The notes under the pieces: generated by a model
Databases searched by the model: none
What the model saw: the letters and a program-made list of their open reading frames with translations, nothing else
Told to the model about the DNA's origin: nothing
Shown here: positions 53,513-61,964 of the stretch, piece after piece
Numbering within the stretch: the stretch's first letter is position 1
Layout: each line of letters starts with the position of its first letter
Position numbers and translations under genes: made by a program
From: Paraburkholderia oxyphila NBRC 105797
GTDB taxonomy: Bacteria > Pseudomonadota > Gammaproteobacteria > Burkholderiales > Burkholderiaceae
DNA length: 64,000 bases
Assembly (NCBI RefSeq): GCF_000685075.1
Contig: NZ_BAYD01000020.1
Coordinates: forward strand, 1-64,000
Direction of reading: 5' to 3'

Positions 53513-54376
53513 ATGTGGAACAATCTCCAGTTTACGGACGGCGATTCTATTTTAGATGGGCCTGTTCAGGGCGTATGGGGACCATTGGGTGAACAAGTGA
53601 TTAATAGCGAAGCTCTTATAAATGCTCTCCGCACCTTCAAAAGTGCGGAACCTTTCGATCACTGCGTGATCGATGATTTTTTTTCTGTCGATACCGCGCG
53701 GGCACTCGACCGTGAATTTCTTGGCTACGATAGCGAAAAGTGGTATTTTTACAACAATCAGATCGAGAACAAGAAGGCGTTGAATGACTGGAACGCCTTT
53801 CCCGCGCTCACATACCGGGTATTTTCCTACCTGAATTCTCGTGAATTTATTGAAAAGCTCGAATCGTATGTGGGTGTACCACTCCATGCAGACAATGGTC
53901 TACACGGTGGTGGCTGGCACATGCATGCGAGTGGCGGAAACTTGAATCCGCACCTCGATTACTCAATACATCCGAAAATGGCGCTCCAGCGTCGGCTGAA
54001 TATCATTATTTACCTGTCTGAAGATCTCCGTCCTGAGCACGGTGGATATCTCGGCCTGTGGGCGCACGACAATGAGGGCGAAAAGCCGGGAAAATTGATC
54101 AAGGAAGTCGAGCCGAAATTCAATCGTGCTATTCTGTTTGATACGACGCAAAATTCATGGCACGGAATGAGTCGACCACTTGTTCAACCGGATGGAATTT
54201 ATAGAAAGAGCTTTGCCGTCTATTATATGTGCGAGCCTGTCGGTGATGTCGACCCGCGGGGGCGCGCTCTGTTCGCGCCACGAGTCGATCAAATCGGTGA
54301 TGCTGAAGTTGAGCGTGTGATCAAATTGCGTTCTGATGTTAAATCGTCCGCGCAGGTTTATCGGACCACTGAATAA
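53513..54376 (+). CDS. 2OG-Fe(II) oxygenase, O-antigen-island type
   Basis: 287 aa. Iron ligands in NPHLD (H147, D149) and NSWHGM (H217), with R231 as the 2-oxoglutarate anchor. N-terminal FDHCVIDDFFSVDTARAL is the usual family start. Proteins of this type in polysaccharide loci are thought to hydroxylate sugars or lipid-linked intermediates; no proof here. It lies after a terminator and so may have its own promoter in 53420-53512, where I see none clear. Low G+C like its neighbours. Confidence 0.8.
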   Translation: MWNNLQFTDGDSILDGPVQGVWGPLGEQVINSEALINALRTFKSAEPFDHCVIDDFFSVDTARALDREFLGYDSEKWYFYNNQIENKKALNDWNAFPALTYRVFSYLNSREFIEKLESYVGVPLHADNGLHGGGWHMHASGGNLNPHLDYSIHPKMALQRRLNIIIYLSEDLRPEHGGYLGLWAHDNEGEKPGKLIKEVEPKFNRAILFDTTQNSWHGMSRPLVQPDGIYRKSFAVYYMCEPVGDVDPRGRALFAPRVDQIGDAEVERVIKLRSDVKSSAQVYRTTE

Positions 54377-54682
54377 ATGTCATGCTGAGCCAGCCTCCTG
54401 TGCCCTCGCTGTGAGGCTGGTCGACATAGGCGAATATCGAGCTGTAGAACCGACGGCCCCGTTCGAACCTGGGCGATCAGGCGCTGGACGAGGCATACTT
54501 CGTACGCTGTCCGCGATAAATTGGCAGCATGACTACCCCAGATGTTTCACCTAAAAATCTCAGAGGACTGCCCGTAAGAGCGAGGCCACCTCTCCATCCG
54601 CCATCCGATATATCAATCGGGTATAGTTTGCGTTCTTTCATCCTGCCAGGTACCAGGTTTTACCGAAGACTCCTAAAGCATT
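54377..54682. other. Gap between convergent genes
   Basis: About 306 bases. A hairpin CCAGCCTC / GAGGCTGG (54390-54397, 54413-54420) with a 15-base loop lies just after the oxygenase stop, without a T run. The rest has short broken frames; nothing I can name. Confidence 0.4.
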
Positions 54683-55570
54683 CTAAGCCCGATATTTCGG
54701 AATAAGGGAGTGGGGTAATCTGAGTGGGCGTCGTCGGGGAGACCATCGTGTTATCTCAAGTATCTTTATAATATTTTCTCTCACGTATTCGGCAGACGGC
54801 ATAATTCCCATTTCGGTCAGGACGACCGCTGGGGTGGCAAAAGGATTCCAGCTTCTTGTATATCTGTATGCGGTACCTCCAAATCCCCACGTAAAGTCCC
54901 GCGAAGTCCACACAACATGAGGTGTGCCACAAAGCGTTGCCAAGTGCATTACGCCTGAAGATGGCCCTACACACGCACGAGAACTGGCCAAAACAGAGCA
55001 AAGCGATTCTGTATCGATGCCCCGAAGATCGACGACTCCCTCGGGCAGATATGATAGTTCCGGGATTCCAACGGCCGCTATCTTAAAACCCTTTAGTGAG
55101 CGGCAGAGTTCATCCCAATGTCCGGTAGGCCAATTCCGTGAGGATTTGGCTTTATTCCCCTCCAGATTTGGGATTGCCCTGGCATGTATGACTACGTCAT
55201 ATGAGCGGCCAAGTGAGGGGCGCCCGAATTTGATAAATTCTTGGTTAAATGTGTCACGTAACGCGTGACAATCGTTGTTCGCTAGCAAAAGATCGCACGA
55301 CTGGAATGGCTCTGCCCACTTTTGATAGTCAAAGCGATATACTTCATAAAAATCTGTATCCCATGAATCGATTTCGACTGCATGAAATTCCGATGCAAAA
55401 TCCCGATAAAAGTATTCGGAGGATTTTCGACCATAGACAACGGTTGTCTTGTAGAAGCGCGACAGATGGCGTACAAAGCCTTGCCATTGCATCAATTCCC
55501 AGCCGAATTCGCCGAGAAAAGGACCTGCGATAAGGCGGTCACTGGCTCCGCTTATCCGAGAAAAATCCAT
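54683..55570 (-). CDS. GT9-like glycosyltransferase (heptosyltransferase-fold)
   Basis: 295 aa from ATG 55570; a TTG at 55582 would add four residues. N-terminal GPFLGEFGWELMQWQG and the donor-site GPSSGVMHLATLCGTPHVV (202-220) fit the GT-B fold of ADP-heptose or similar transferases. Runs opposite to the main operon and is A+T-rich. Acceptor and sugar unknown. It is bounded downstream by the 2OG oxygenase and upstream by an IS630 relic, so it was perhaps brought in with that element. Confidence 0.72.
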   Translation of the reverse strand: MDFSRISGASDRLIAGPFLGEFGWELMQWQGFVRHLSRFYKTTVVYGRKSSEYFYRDFASEFHAVEIDSWDTDFYEVYRFDYQKWAEPFQSCDLLLANNDCHALRDTFNQEFIKFGRPSLGRSYDVVIHARAIPNLEGNKAKSSRNWPTGHWDELCRSLKGFKIAAVGIPELSYLPEGVVDLRGIDTESLCSVLASSRACVGPSSGVMHLATLCGTPHVVWTSRDFTWGFGGTAYRYTRSWNPFATPAVVLTEMGIMPSAEYVRENIIKILEITRWSPRRRPLRLPHSLIPKYRA

Positions 55571-55929
55571 ATTCTTTGCCAATTAGAGTTGAGGTCAGTC
55601 GTTTGATGTCGAGAGGACCCGAAAGCAACGGCGATCATCCTGCTTCAGGCCTTTCCAACGGGGTATCAGGATAACAGTTTGGAGTTGTGGTGGGCAGAGT
55701 ACTGAGTTGCCCCCTGAACAATTTGGGATTGCGCAGTGACGATGTGAGCGGAAAGAGCTTTGGTCCGATGGGCCAAACGCCGGTGATGTGCGCTAGCGGC
55801 TGGCGCTTTGGCTGCAACAAGATCTCGGCTACCGTGTATAAGCCGATGGGTTTTGGGGAGTGATTGGCCCATTGTGTCATTGAAGGGGTGCCCCAGCTGT
55901 GTTCATCTCATCTACTGGCCGTGGGAAAG
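55571..55929. other. Gene-free stretch upstream of the IS630 relic
   Basis: About 360 bases, with no frame showing family traits. It may hold the promoter of the minus-strand GT9-like gene and more IS debris. Confidence 0.4.
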
Positions 55930-56320
55930 ATGAATTTGGTGGATGCCGATCGGGCGCAACTGCCGTCGGCGGCGCCCAGCCGAACGACACGTGCGGCGGA
56001 CGTGCGACGCGCGAAGTTGATCCCACTACTGGATGATGTAGAGTTACGCGACAGTATCATGCGCCCCAGTCAGTCGCTCGCCAGATTGGAAGCATGGGTG
56101 CTCAACCGCGCTCTCAAGCGCAATCCCACGCCACTGCGCGGCGTATTGGAGCAGCTACAAGCCCGCGGCAGAACTCGGCGACGTGCCGGTCTCGAGCGTG
56201 CAACGCATCTGGCGCAAGCACGCCATCAAACTTCTACAGCTGGAACTCCGCATGGTTTCCGCCGATCCGGACTTCGAGGCCAAGGCGGCTGGTGGCTAGG
56301 CGGTTCGACGTGTAGTGCCG
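55930..56320 (+). pseudogene. IS630-family transposase relic
   Basis: The frame from 55930 gives MNLVDADRAQ... and RRAKLIPLLDD, the N-terminal helix region, and LEAWVLNRALKRNP at about 56087-56130. After a frameshift near 56150 the HWSSYK...ELGDVPVSSVQRIWRKH block (about 56155-56221) and MVSADPDFEAKAA continue, then a stop near 56299. This is the first half of an IS630 transposase with at least one frameshift; the DDE C-terminal half is absent. Confidence 0.8.
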
Positions 56321-56373
56321 CCAACAATTTCTCAAGACTGTAGCGAGGGTAGTGTCGAAGGGCTATACGCTGA

Positions 56374-58734
56374 TCATGGTGCATTACATGGTGTTTCAAC
56401 TGATATGCCAGCGAGTTGGCACCAAGTGTCGAATAATGGCCGTAGCATCATGTCGTCGGCATGACGGTCGAACGCGAAATCTATCGCTGCAATCCTGCGT
56501 TGCAGCCATGTTGTACCGTCCCACGCCGTAGTTTCGGCGATGCGCGTTGCGAGATCTTCGATATCGTCGTAGAGCATCCCAATTTCACTAATCGTTTCGG
56601 CAAAACCTGCTGACCTGCGCATCAGCGGTAGCGTGCCGTAAGCCAATGCGTTGATCACCGCCCTCGTGGGGCCCACGGGTATCAAACCAGGATCATCGTC
56701 GTAGTACGAGGAGCCTTCGAGATAGAGGCTGGCCTGAGACATAAGCCCATTGCATTGCTCAATTGGCAAGTCGACGTGAAGCTCAACGTTCGAATCATAT
56801 TTCGCAACTTCAGCTTTCAATATCTCGACATTTGAGACATCGTCGGGCGCTGAATCCATCAGGATTGCAAATCGAAATGCGGGCAGTCGCTTTGAAACGC
56901 CTAGGAGCGTACGCAGTTCGCGCGCCGAAGCGGATGTGACGACCTGAATGACAAGTGTCGGAGTTTTGCTAGAGGCGATGTCTCGCGGAGGAATAATTTG
57001 AGTGCTATCGAAGACAACCGGCGTGACATGGATCCACGGACGCGGCGCAATGGCCGCTACCTGGTTAGGAAGGATGTCGGCGCGTGCGATGCATTCGTGT
57101 TGAGCCAGTGCCGCCAGCGCTTCTGGGTTGCGTTCTGTGCTCTCGGCTCGCAGTGTCAACGAAAGTTCTTGTGTGCGAGCGACTTCCATTGCGGCGGAAA
57201 GTACCTCAAGTCCGATTGCGTGCAAAACGAAGGGCTTGAATGACTCAACTGTGCTCATGAGCGATTCGTTGTGCACGCGGGCGAAACGGCAGGTATCTAC
57301 CGGCGTCACTTTGTGGGACCAAACTTCAATCGTTGCGCCCGCCCGTTGCAGAGCACGTATCTCTGCCTCGATATCTGCGCGGGGCAGTTGTGAACCGTCT
57401 TGTACAGCAACGAGCACACGCAGTTCGGTGGTGACCTTTGGTAACCATTTGCGATAAATCAGGAGATGGTTACGCCGCATATCAGTACTACGCGTAATGC
57501 GATCAGTACCGCCCGTCCGATAGAGAACGCCCGCTATAGGCAAGCGAAGGGGCGTGTGATGTCCCGTGTAGCGCAGGATCAGATCCCAGTCCACAAGACG
57601 GGTCAACTCATTGTCGAATCCACCGTATTGCTCGTAAAGCGAACGCCGGTGGGCGAATACATTCAGGTCGATGTAGTTCCCGTGGATGAGCGCTTCCCGG
57701 CTCCACGGGCGCCAAAGCACATGCCTGCCGCCGAAGTTCGGGGTGTCGCCAACAACTGCTGCATAGACGGACTGTGTCGCTTGTGAGGCGTCGAGCGCAC
57801 TCACCACGTGCATGAGGTAATTCGGAAGTGCCCGATTATCCGAGTCGAGATATGCAATGATGTCCCCGCGCGCGCGGGCTAGCCCTTCATTTCGCGCAGC
57901 GCAGACTCCCGAAGCGGGGATGCTGAATAATTGGATTCGCGAATCAGCCGCAGCTAACTCACGAACAACGTCGTCAGTTGCGTCGGTCGAGCCATCCGAG
58001 ATCACAATCGCTTCCCAGTGAGGCATACTCTGCGCCTGAAGACTGGTGAGCGCCTCTCTGATTAGACTTGGCCGGTTACGGACAGGAACGATTACGCTAA
58101 CGCGCGGAGTAGTGGTTGCGGCAATCGCGGCCGTATGCTGCACTTCGAGCGCTAGAAGCGCGTCCAATGCGCTCGCCAGAAGCGCGTCCGCAACGCTGGC
58201 ATCCTGTGTTGCATGTTCGCGCAGTTCGTTGATGGCCCGAACGTGACTGGCGTTTTCTTCCTGCCGCTCGGTGGCCTCCGAAGCGAGTGCTCCTGACAAC
58301 TCCCGGATGTTGGCTACGATGATGTCTCGTTCCTCTTGCCGTAGCGCCGCCTGTGGAGCCATCGCCTCTGTTAGCTCAAGCAGCTTGCTTTGTGTCCTCT
58401 CTCTTTCTTGTGACCATGCCGCCGTAATCCGTGCGATTTCCTCCTGATACGCAGCAGTTCTTGTGGCAAACGTTGTAGTCAACGCTTTGACCTCTTCCTC
58501 TAACGCGCGAATGCGGACTTCGGCCAAGCGATTGGTGTGGTCACTGGCCTGTGCCGCAAGCGCTCGTCTCAGCTCTTGCGCTTCGGCACTACGCGCTGCG
58601 ATTTCCGCCTCGAGAGCGAGAGTAACAGGGGCAATCAGGCGATTGCGTAGACGTCGCAATAGATTCGGGGAAGAAGGTGTGTTGCTTGCAGCTTGCGCGT
58701 TGTTGGAACTTTCCGGGCGAGGCGACGAGGGCAT
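56374..58734 (-). CDS. Glycosyltransferase with long coiled coil (GT2 plus C-terminal GT-B-like part)
   Basis: 786 aa from ATG 58734. Residues about 40-205: a long Ala/Glu/Arg-rich coiled coil. Residues about 210-430: GT2 (RVSVIVPVRNRPSLIREALTSL, AIVISDGSTDATDD, AYLDSDNRALP). Residues about 440-785 resemble a degenerate glycosyl-transferase donor fold (GPTRAVINALAYGTLPLM) like those in two-module O-antigen enzymes. Opposite strand to the main operon, with the IS630 relic directly past its stop. May be involved in a side-branch sugar. Its own promoter would be in 58735-58920. Confidence 0.78.
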   Translation of the reverse strand: MPSSPRPESSNNAQAASNTPSSPNLLRRLRNRLIAPVTLALEAEIAARSAEAQELRRALAAQASDHTNRLAEVRIRALEEEVKALTTTFATRTAAYQEEIARITAAWSQERERTQSKLLELTEAMAPQAALRQEERDIIVANIRELSGALASEATERQEENASHVRAINELREHATQDASVADALLASALDALLALEVQHTAAIAATTTPRVSVIVPVRNRPSLIREALTSLQAQSMPHWEAIVISDGSTDATDDVVRELAAADSRIQLFSIPASGVCAARNEGLARARGDIIAYLDSDNRALPNYLMHVVSALDASQATQSVYAAVVGDTPNFGGRHVLWRPWSREALIHGNYIDLNVFAHRRSLYEQYGGFDNELTRLVDWDLILRYTGHHTPLRLPIAGVLYRTGGTDRITRSTDMRRNHLLIYRKWLPKVTTELRVLVAVQDGSQLPRADIEAEIRALQRAGATIEVWSHKVTPVDTCRFARVHNESLMSTVESFKPFVLHAIGLEVLSAAMEVARTQELSLTLRAESTERNPEALAALAQHECIARADILPNQVAAIAPRPWIHVTPVVFDSTQIIPPRDIASSKTPTLVIQVVTSASARELRTLLGVSKRLPAFRFAILMDSAPDDVSNVEILKAEVAKYDSNVELHVDLPIEQCNGLMSQASLYLEGSSYYDDDPGLIPVGPTRAVINALAYGTLPLMRRSAGFAETISEIGMLYDDIEDLATRIAETTAWDGTTWLQRRIAAIDFAFDRHADDMMLRPLFDTWCQLAGISVETPCNAP

Positions 58735-59100
58735 GGAGCTGGGCAAAAGTGAATAACAGAATATTCTTGGCTAGACCGCGATAGGGTGATTCGGTTGTCT
58801 TCGAGTAGCGTTGTCCGCGCTGGCGGCCCAATGTTGACGTTCTAATGGGCTACGCTGTATTAAGCTAGTACCGAATTGTCACCATTTCTGACGGTGATGT
58901 CCATTCAACTATGCCGATAGCTTACCTTATCGGCGTCAGCACTTGCAGAATCGACCGGGCATTCGGTGGCCCCAATTTCAACGCCACGTGATCAAGGCAA
59001 ACTGGTGCGGCCAGCCCTACGCTGTCGGATTTTCCTTGCACAATGGGAAATGGTGCGTGTTGCATATTGAGCAATTTCCACTGGCAATCAGGTTGTCGCG
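58735..59100. other. Gap upstream of the coiled-coil glycosyltransferase
   Basis: About 365 bases. It holds the presumed promoter of the minus-strand gene at 58734 and the frame-extended tail of the methyltransferase pseudogene (to 58922). No intact gene. Confidence 0.4.
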
Positions 59101-59709
59101 GTGCGCGGCAACGAGAAATGAGAAGCGCATGCGTATCCTCGGCGTATCTTGTTTTCGCGAATCGGGTACCGATTCGGGAAATGAGGACCATCTCGAGATC
59201 GGCGTGATATTCTTCGACCCAATTCGTGGATTTCCGATGCTTTCCGTGAGAATCAGGCCAACTGCTGCCCTGGTTCGACGAATAGATGATGATGTAGCGG
59301 TTTGCCGAGAAAAAGGCCAACTCACCTAGTAACGGAAAGCGTCATCTTCAATTAAATGGAAGATGACATCGAGTGACAGGGGCAGGTCGGCATGTTCGTG
59401 TTTGTATTGCGCGATATTTCGAAATGCTTGTTTTGAGTCGTTGCTCCACAGGAAGCGGTACACAGCTACACTTCCGTCTGTCGCAGCGTAGCCGAGACAT
59501 GCAGGATAATTCGCGTGCTTGAGTTGTTGTCCTTCGCCGCAGCCGAATTCGACGACTGAATTGATCTATTATTCACTAACGAAGTTGTTGGCCGCTTTGC
59601 CCTTGAACTCTGCCAGCCTGCCGTAAGGCCAGGCTCCCGAACCGCCTCCAGCCCGATATCGCTTGGACCAGTAAGCCTTGCTACAAAGCGAGGCCGTAGT
59701 TTCGTCCAT
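59101..59709 (-). pseudogene. Decayed class I SAM methyltransferase
   Basis: Reading from ATG 59709 on the minus strand gives MDETTASLCSKAYWSKRYRA..., YGRLAEFK, VVEFGCGEGQQLKHANYP (SAM-binding motif I), then ADLPLSLDVIFHLIEDDAF and, in another frame, SANRYIIIYSSNQ and NWVEEYHADLEM. These are the ordered blocks of a small-molecule or sugar methyltransferase common in O-antigen loci. Two adjacent in-frame stops lie at 59566-59571, a third at 59326-59328, followed by a frameshift. So the gene is dead; an O-methyl or related group may have been lost from the polymer. Confidence 0.82.
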
Positions 59710-60136
59710 TGTTTGTAGAGAAGCGTTTTCGATGAGGCCGCCAATTGTCGCAATCGAAGGTTGAAAGCACGTTCGTCGCGCGCGAATGCGACCAGGAGCG
59801 GTACCTATCCGCTTCCCGGCGGGCGGGGGGGCGCGGCGGAGCCGGGCTTAGCAAGCGCTGCAGGAATGTGTATTTAGTTCACGTCGAGCTGTCTGGTATC
59901 TATAAGCGTTTGCTGTGGCAGGATCGGCGATGGAGCCGATCTGCCACCACTGCTGTTGTGTTGCAAAAATACAACGATACTTTCGGAAAGCACGGCGACT
60001 GCTTGGATCGTTGGGGCGCATCCCCCGTAACAAAAGGAAAAGCCAGTTGCCGGCCCTGCACATTTTTAGGAAACTACTTGTTTTTCCGGCCCTTTTAAGC
60101 GCCTATGCGAGTCACGCACGACGGCCGCGATTTCGA
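59710..60136. other. Region between the methyltransferase pseudogene and the next glycosyltransferase
   Basis: About 427 bases with an imperfect palindrome at 59915-59947 and no gene I can support. It is the left edge of the G+C-rich terminal block that starts at 60137. Confidence 0.45.
59915..59947. repeat. Imperfect inverted repeat
   Basis: GTGGCAGGATCGGC (59915-59928) pairs with GCCGATCTGCCAC (59935-59947) apart from one extra G, loop of 6. Found where base composition changes, so it could be a mobile-element end or a control site. Confidence 0.4.
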
Positions 60137-60982
60137 ATGACGATGCGTGTGCCAATCAGCAACGACTGTCGCGGTTTATCCGCGTCTGTGGTCGTCTTCC
60201 AGCCCAATCTACCCCTTCTTCAGCGGACGCTCGCGAGTTTTACAGCCTCCGCTTTGTCCCTGGCGAGGGATGAGCCAGACATGGCCGTGCATTTGTACTT
60301 GGTGGACAATGGCGGTCTGCCAGATCTGGGAGATGTGTTCGTCGAACTTACTCGGGCGGGCATTGATTACACGGTGATGAGCGGCCATGGCAACGTGGGA
60401 TACGGTCAGGGCCACAATCTCGCGATCGAAGCGGCGGCGAGTCGCTATCATTTGATCCTCAATCCCGATGTCGAGATGGATCCTTTCGCGCTGGCAACGG
60501 CGGTTGCGTTCATGGAGGCGCGTTCTGAGGTGGGGCTGGTGACGCCGGCCATTGTCGATGACAGGGGGCAACTTCAGTACTTGTGCCGCCAATATCCGAC
60601 ACTTCTCGATCTCTTTGTGCGCGGCTTCATGCCGGGTGTCGTGCGTCGCCTCTTCGCTACCCGACTGGCGCGCTATGAAATGCGTGCTGAAATTAACGAG
60701 TCGGAGACGCTCTGGGATCCGCCGATCGTGAGTGGCTGTTTGATGTTGTTTCGCACGACTGTACTCAAGCGGCTCGCAGGCTTCGATCCGCGATATTTTC
60801 TCTATTTTGAAGACTACGACTTAAGTCTGCGCACGCACGACGTCGCGCGCGTGGTCTATTTGCCAGCTGCGCGCGTCCTTCACCACGGCGGTGGCGCATC
60901 GCGCAAGGGTTGGGCGCATATCCGCATGTTCGTGGCATCAGCTTTCAAGTTCTTCAACCGCTTCGGGTGGAAGTGGCTGTGA
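60137..60982 (+). CDS. Family 2 glycosyltransferase, rhamnosyltransferase-like
   Basis: 281 aa from ATG 60137 (or 60143); a longer upstream frame has no support. SASVVVFQPNLPLLQRTLASF start, LYLVDNGG, NVGYGQGHNLAIE and the DxD-type ILNPDVEMDP, followed by FDPRYFLYFEDYDLSLR, the WbbL/rhamnosyltransferase pattern. Its TGA overlaps the GTG of the next gene as GTGA, so the two are coupled. Confidence 0.85.
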   Translation: MTMRVPISNDCRGLSASVVVFQPNLPLLQRTLASFTASALSLARDEPDMAVHLYLVDNGGLPDLGDVFVELTRAGIDYTVMSGHGNVGYGQGHNLAIEAAASRYHLILNPDVEMDPFALATAVAFMEARSEVGLVTPAIVDDRGQLQYLCRQYPTLLDLFVRGFMPGVVRRLFATRLARYEMRAEINESETLWDPPIVSGCLMLFRTTVLKRLAGFDPRYFLYFEDYDLSLRTHDVARVVYLPAARVLHHGGGASRKGWAHIRMFVASAFKFFNRFGWKWL

Positions 60983-61941
60983 GCAGCATCCTGGTCACTG
61001 GTGCGAATGGGTTCGTCGGCCGCTCCGTGTGCCGCACGTTGGCGGCCAACGGTCACGACGTGACGGCGCTCGTACGGCGCGTCGGCACGTCAGCGGACGC
61101 GGGCGCCGCGCGCGAATGGGCCCATGGCGGGACGGACTTCGCAGGCCTTGCTGAGGCCTGGCCGCGCGAACTCGTACCCGATTGTGTCGTGCACCTCGCC
61201 GCGCGCGTGCACGTAATGAACGACACGGCGGTGGACCCGCTCGCGGCCTTTCGTGCAACCAACGTCGAAGGCGCGTTGCGCGTGGCGCGCGCCGCCCGCG
61301 AACACGGTGCGCAGCGCATGGTGTTCGTGAGCAGCGTGAAGGCTGCGGCAGAGTTCGATGCTGGCGTGCCGCTTGCCGAATCGATGCCGGCGGCCCCTGA
61401 TGACGCGTATGGCCTCTCGAAACTGCAGGCGGAGGAGGCACTCTGGCAATATGGCGAACAGAGCGGGCTTGAAATCGTGATCGTGAGGCCGCCGCTCGTG
61501 TATGGTCCGGGCGTTGGCGCGAATTTTCTCCAGATGATGAATGCGCTGTGGCGACGTTTGCCGCTACCGCTCGGAGCGGTTGATGCGCGCCGCAGTCTCG
61601 TCTACGTTGAAAACCTTGCCGATGCCCTCATGCGCTGCGCCACCGACCCACGTGCTGCGAACGCCTGCTTTTACGTTCGCGACGATCAGGATCCGTCGGT
61701 GGCGGGGTTGCTGCGTGCGCTGGGGCAGCATCTGGGCCGTCCGGCGCGGCTCCTTCCGATACCCGTGTCGCTGCTGCGTACGGCAGGCATGGTGACGGGG
61801 CGTGCCGCGCAAATGGACCGTTTGACCCAGAGTTTGAGAGTCGATGACTCGCGCATTCGTAAGACGCTCGAATGGAACGGCCCCTATACCCTGGACGAAG
61901 GACTGGCCGCGACGGCGCGCTGGTATCGTTCCACGCATTGA
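60979..61941 (+). CDS. NAD-dependent epimerase/dehydratase, WbpV-like
   Basis: 320 aa from GTG 60979, overlapping the previous stop. ILVTGANGFVGRSV (NAD), HLAARVHVMND, SSVKAAAE and YGLSKLQAEEAL (Tyr/Lys). Short-chain extended family. Beside a WbpL-like transferase and a WbpM-like dehydratase it most likely does the 4-keto reduction that gives UDP-FucNAc or UDP-QuiNAc, as WbpV does in Pseudomonas. A UDP-glucose 4-epimerase role is the alternative. Confidence 0.82.
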   Translation: MSSILVTGANGFVGRSVCRTLAANGHDVTALVRRVGTSADAGAAREWAHGGTDFAGLAEAWPRELVPDCVVHLAARVHVMNDTAVDPLAAFRATNVEGALRVARAAREHGAQRMVFVSSVKAAAEFDAGVPLAESMPAAPDDAYGLSKLQAEEALWQYGEQSGLEIVIVRPPLVYGPGVGANFLQMMNALWRRLPLPLGAVDARRSLVYVENLADALMRCATDPRAANACFYVRDDQDPSVAGLLRALGQHLGRPARLLPIPVSLLRTAGMVTGRAAQMDRLTQSLRVDDSRIRKTLEWNGPYTLDEGLAATARWYRSTH

Positions 61942-61964
61942 ACTAACGGAGAGCGCTGAAGCTG

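Noticed and set aside
54390..54420. Hairpin CCAGCCTC / GAGGCTGG as terminator
   Set aside because: Long 15-base loop and no T run; too weak to call.
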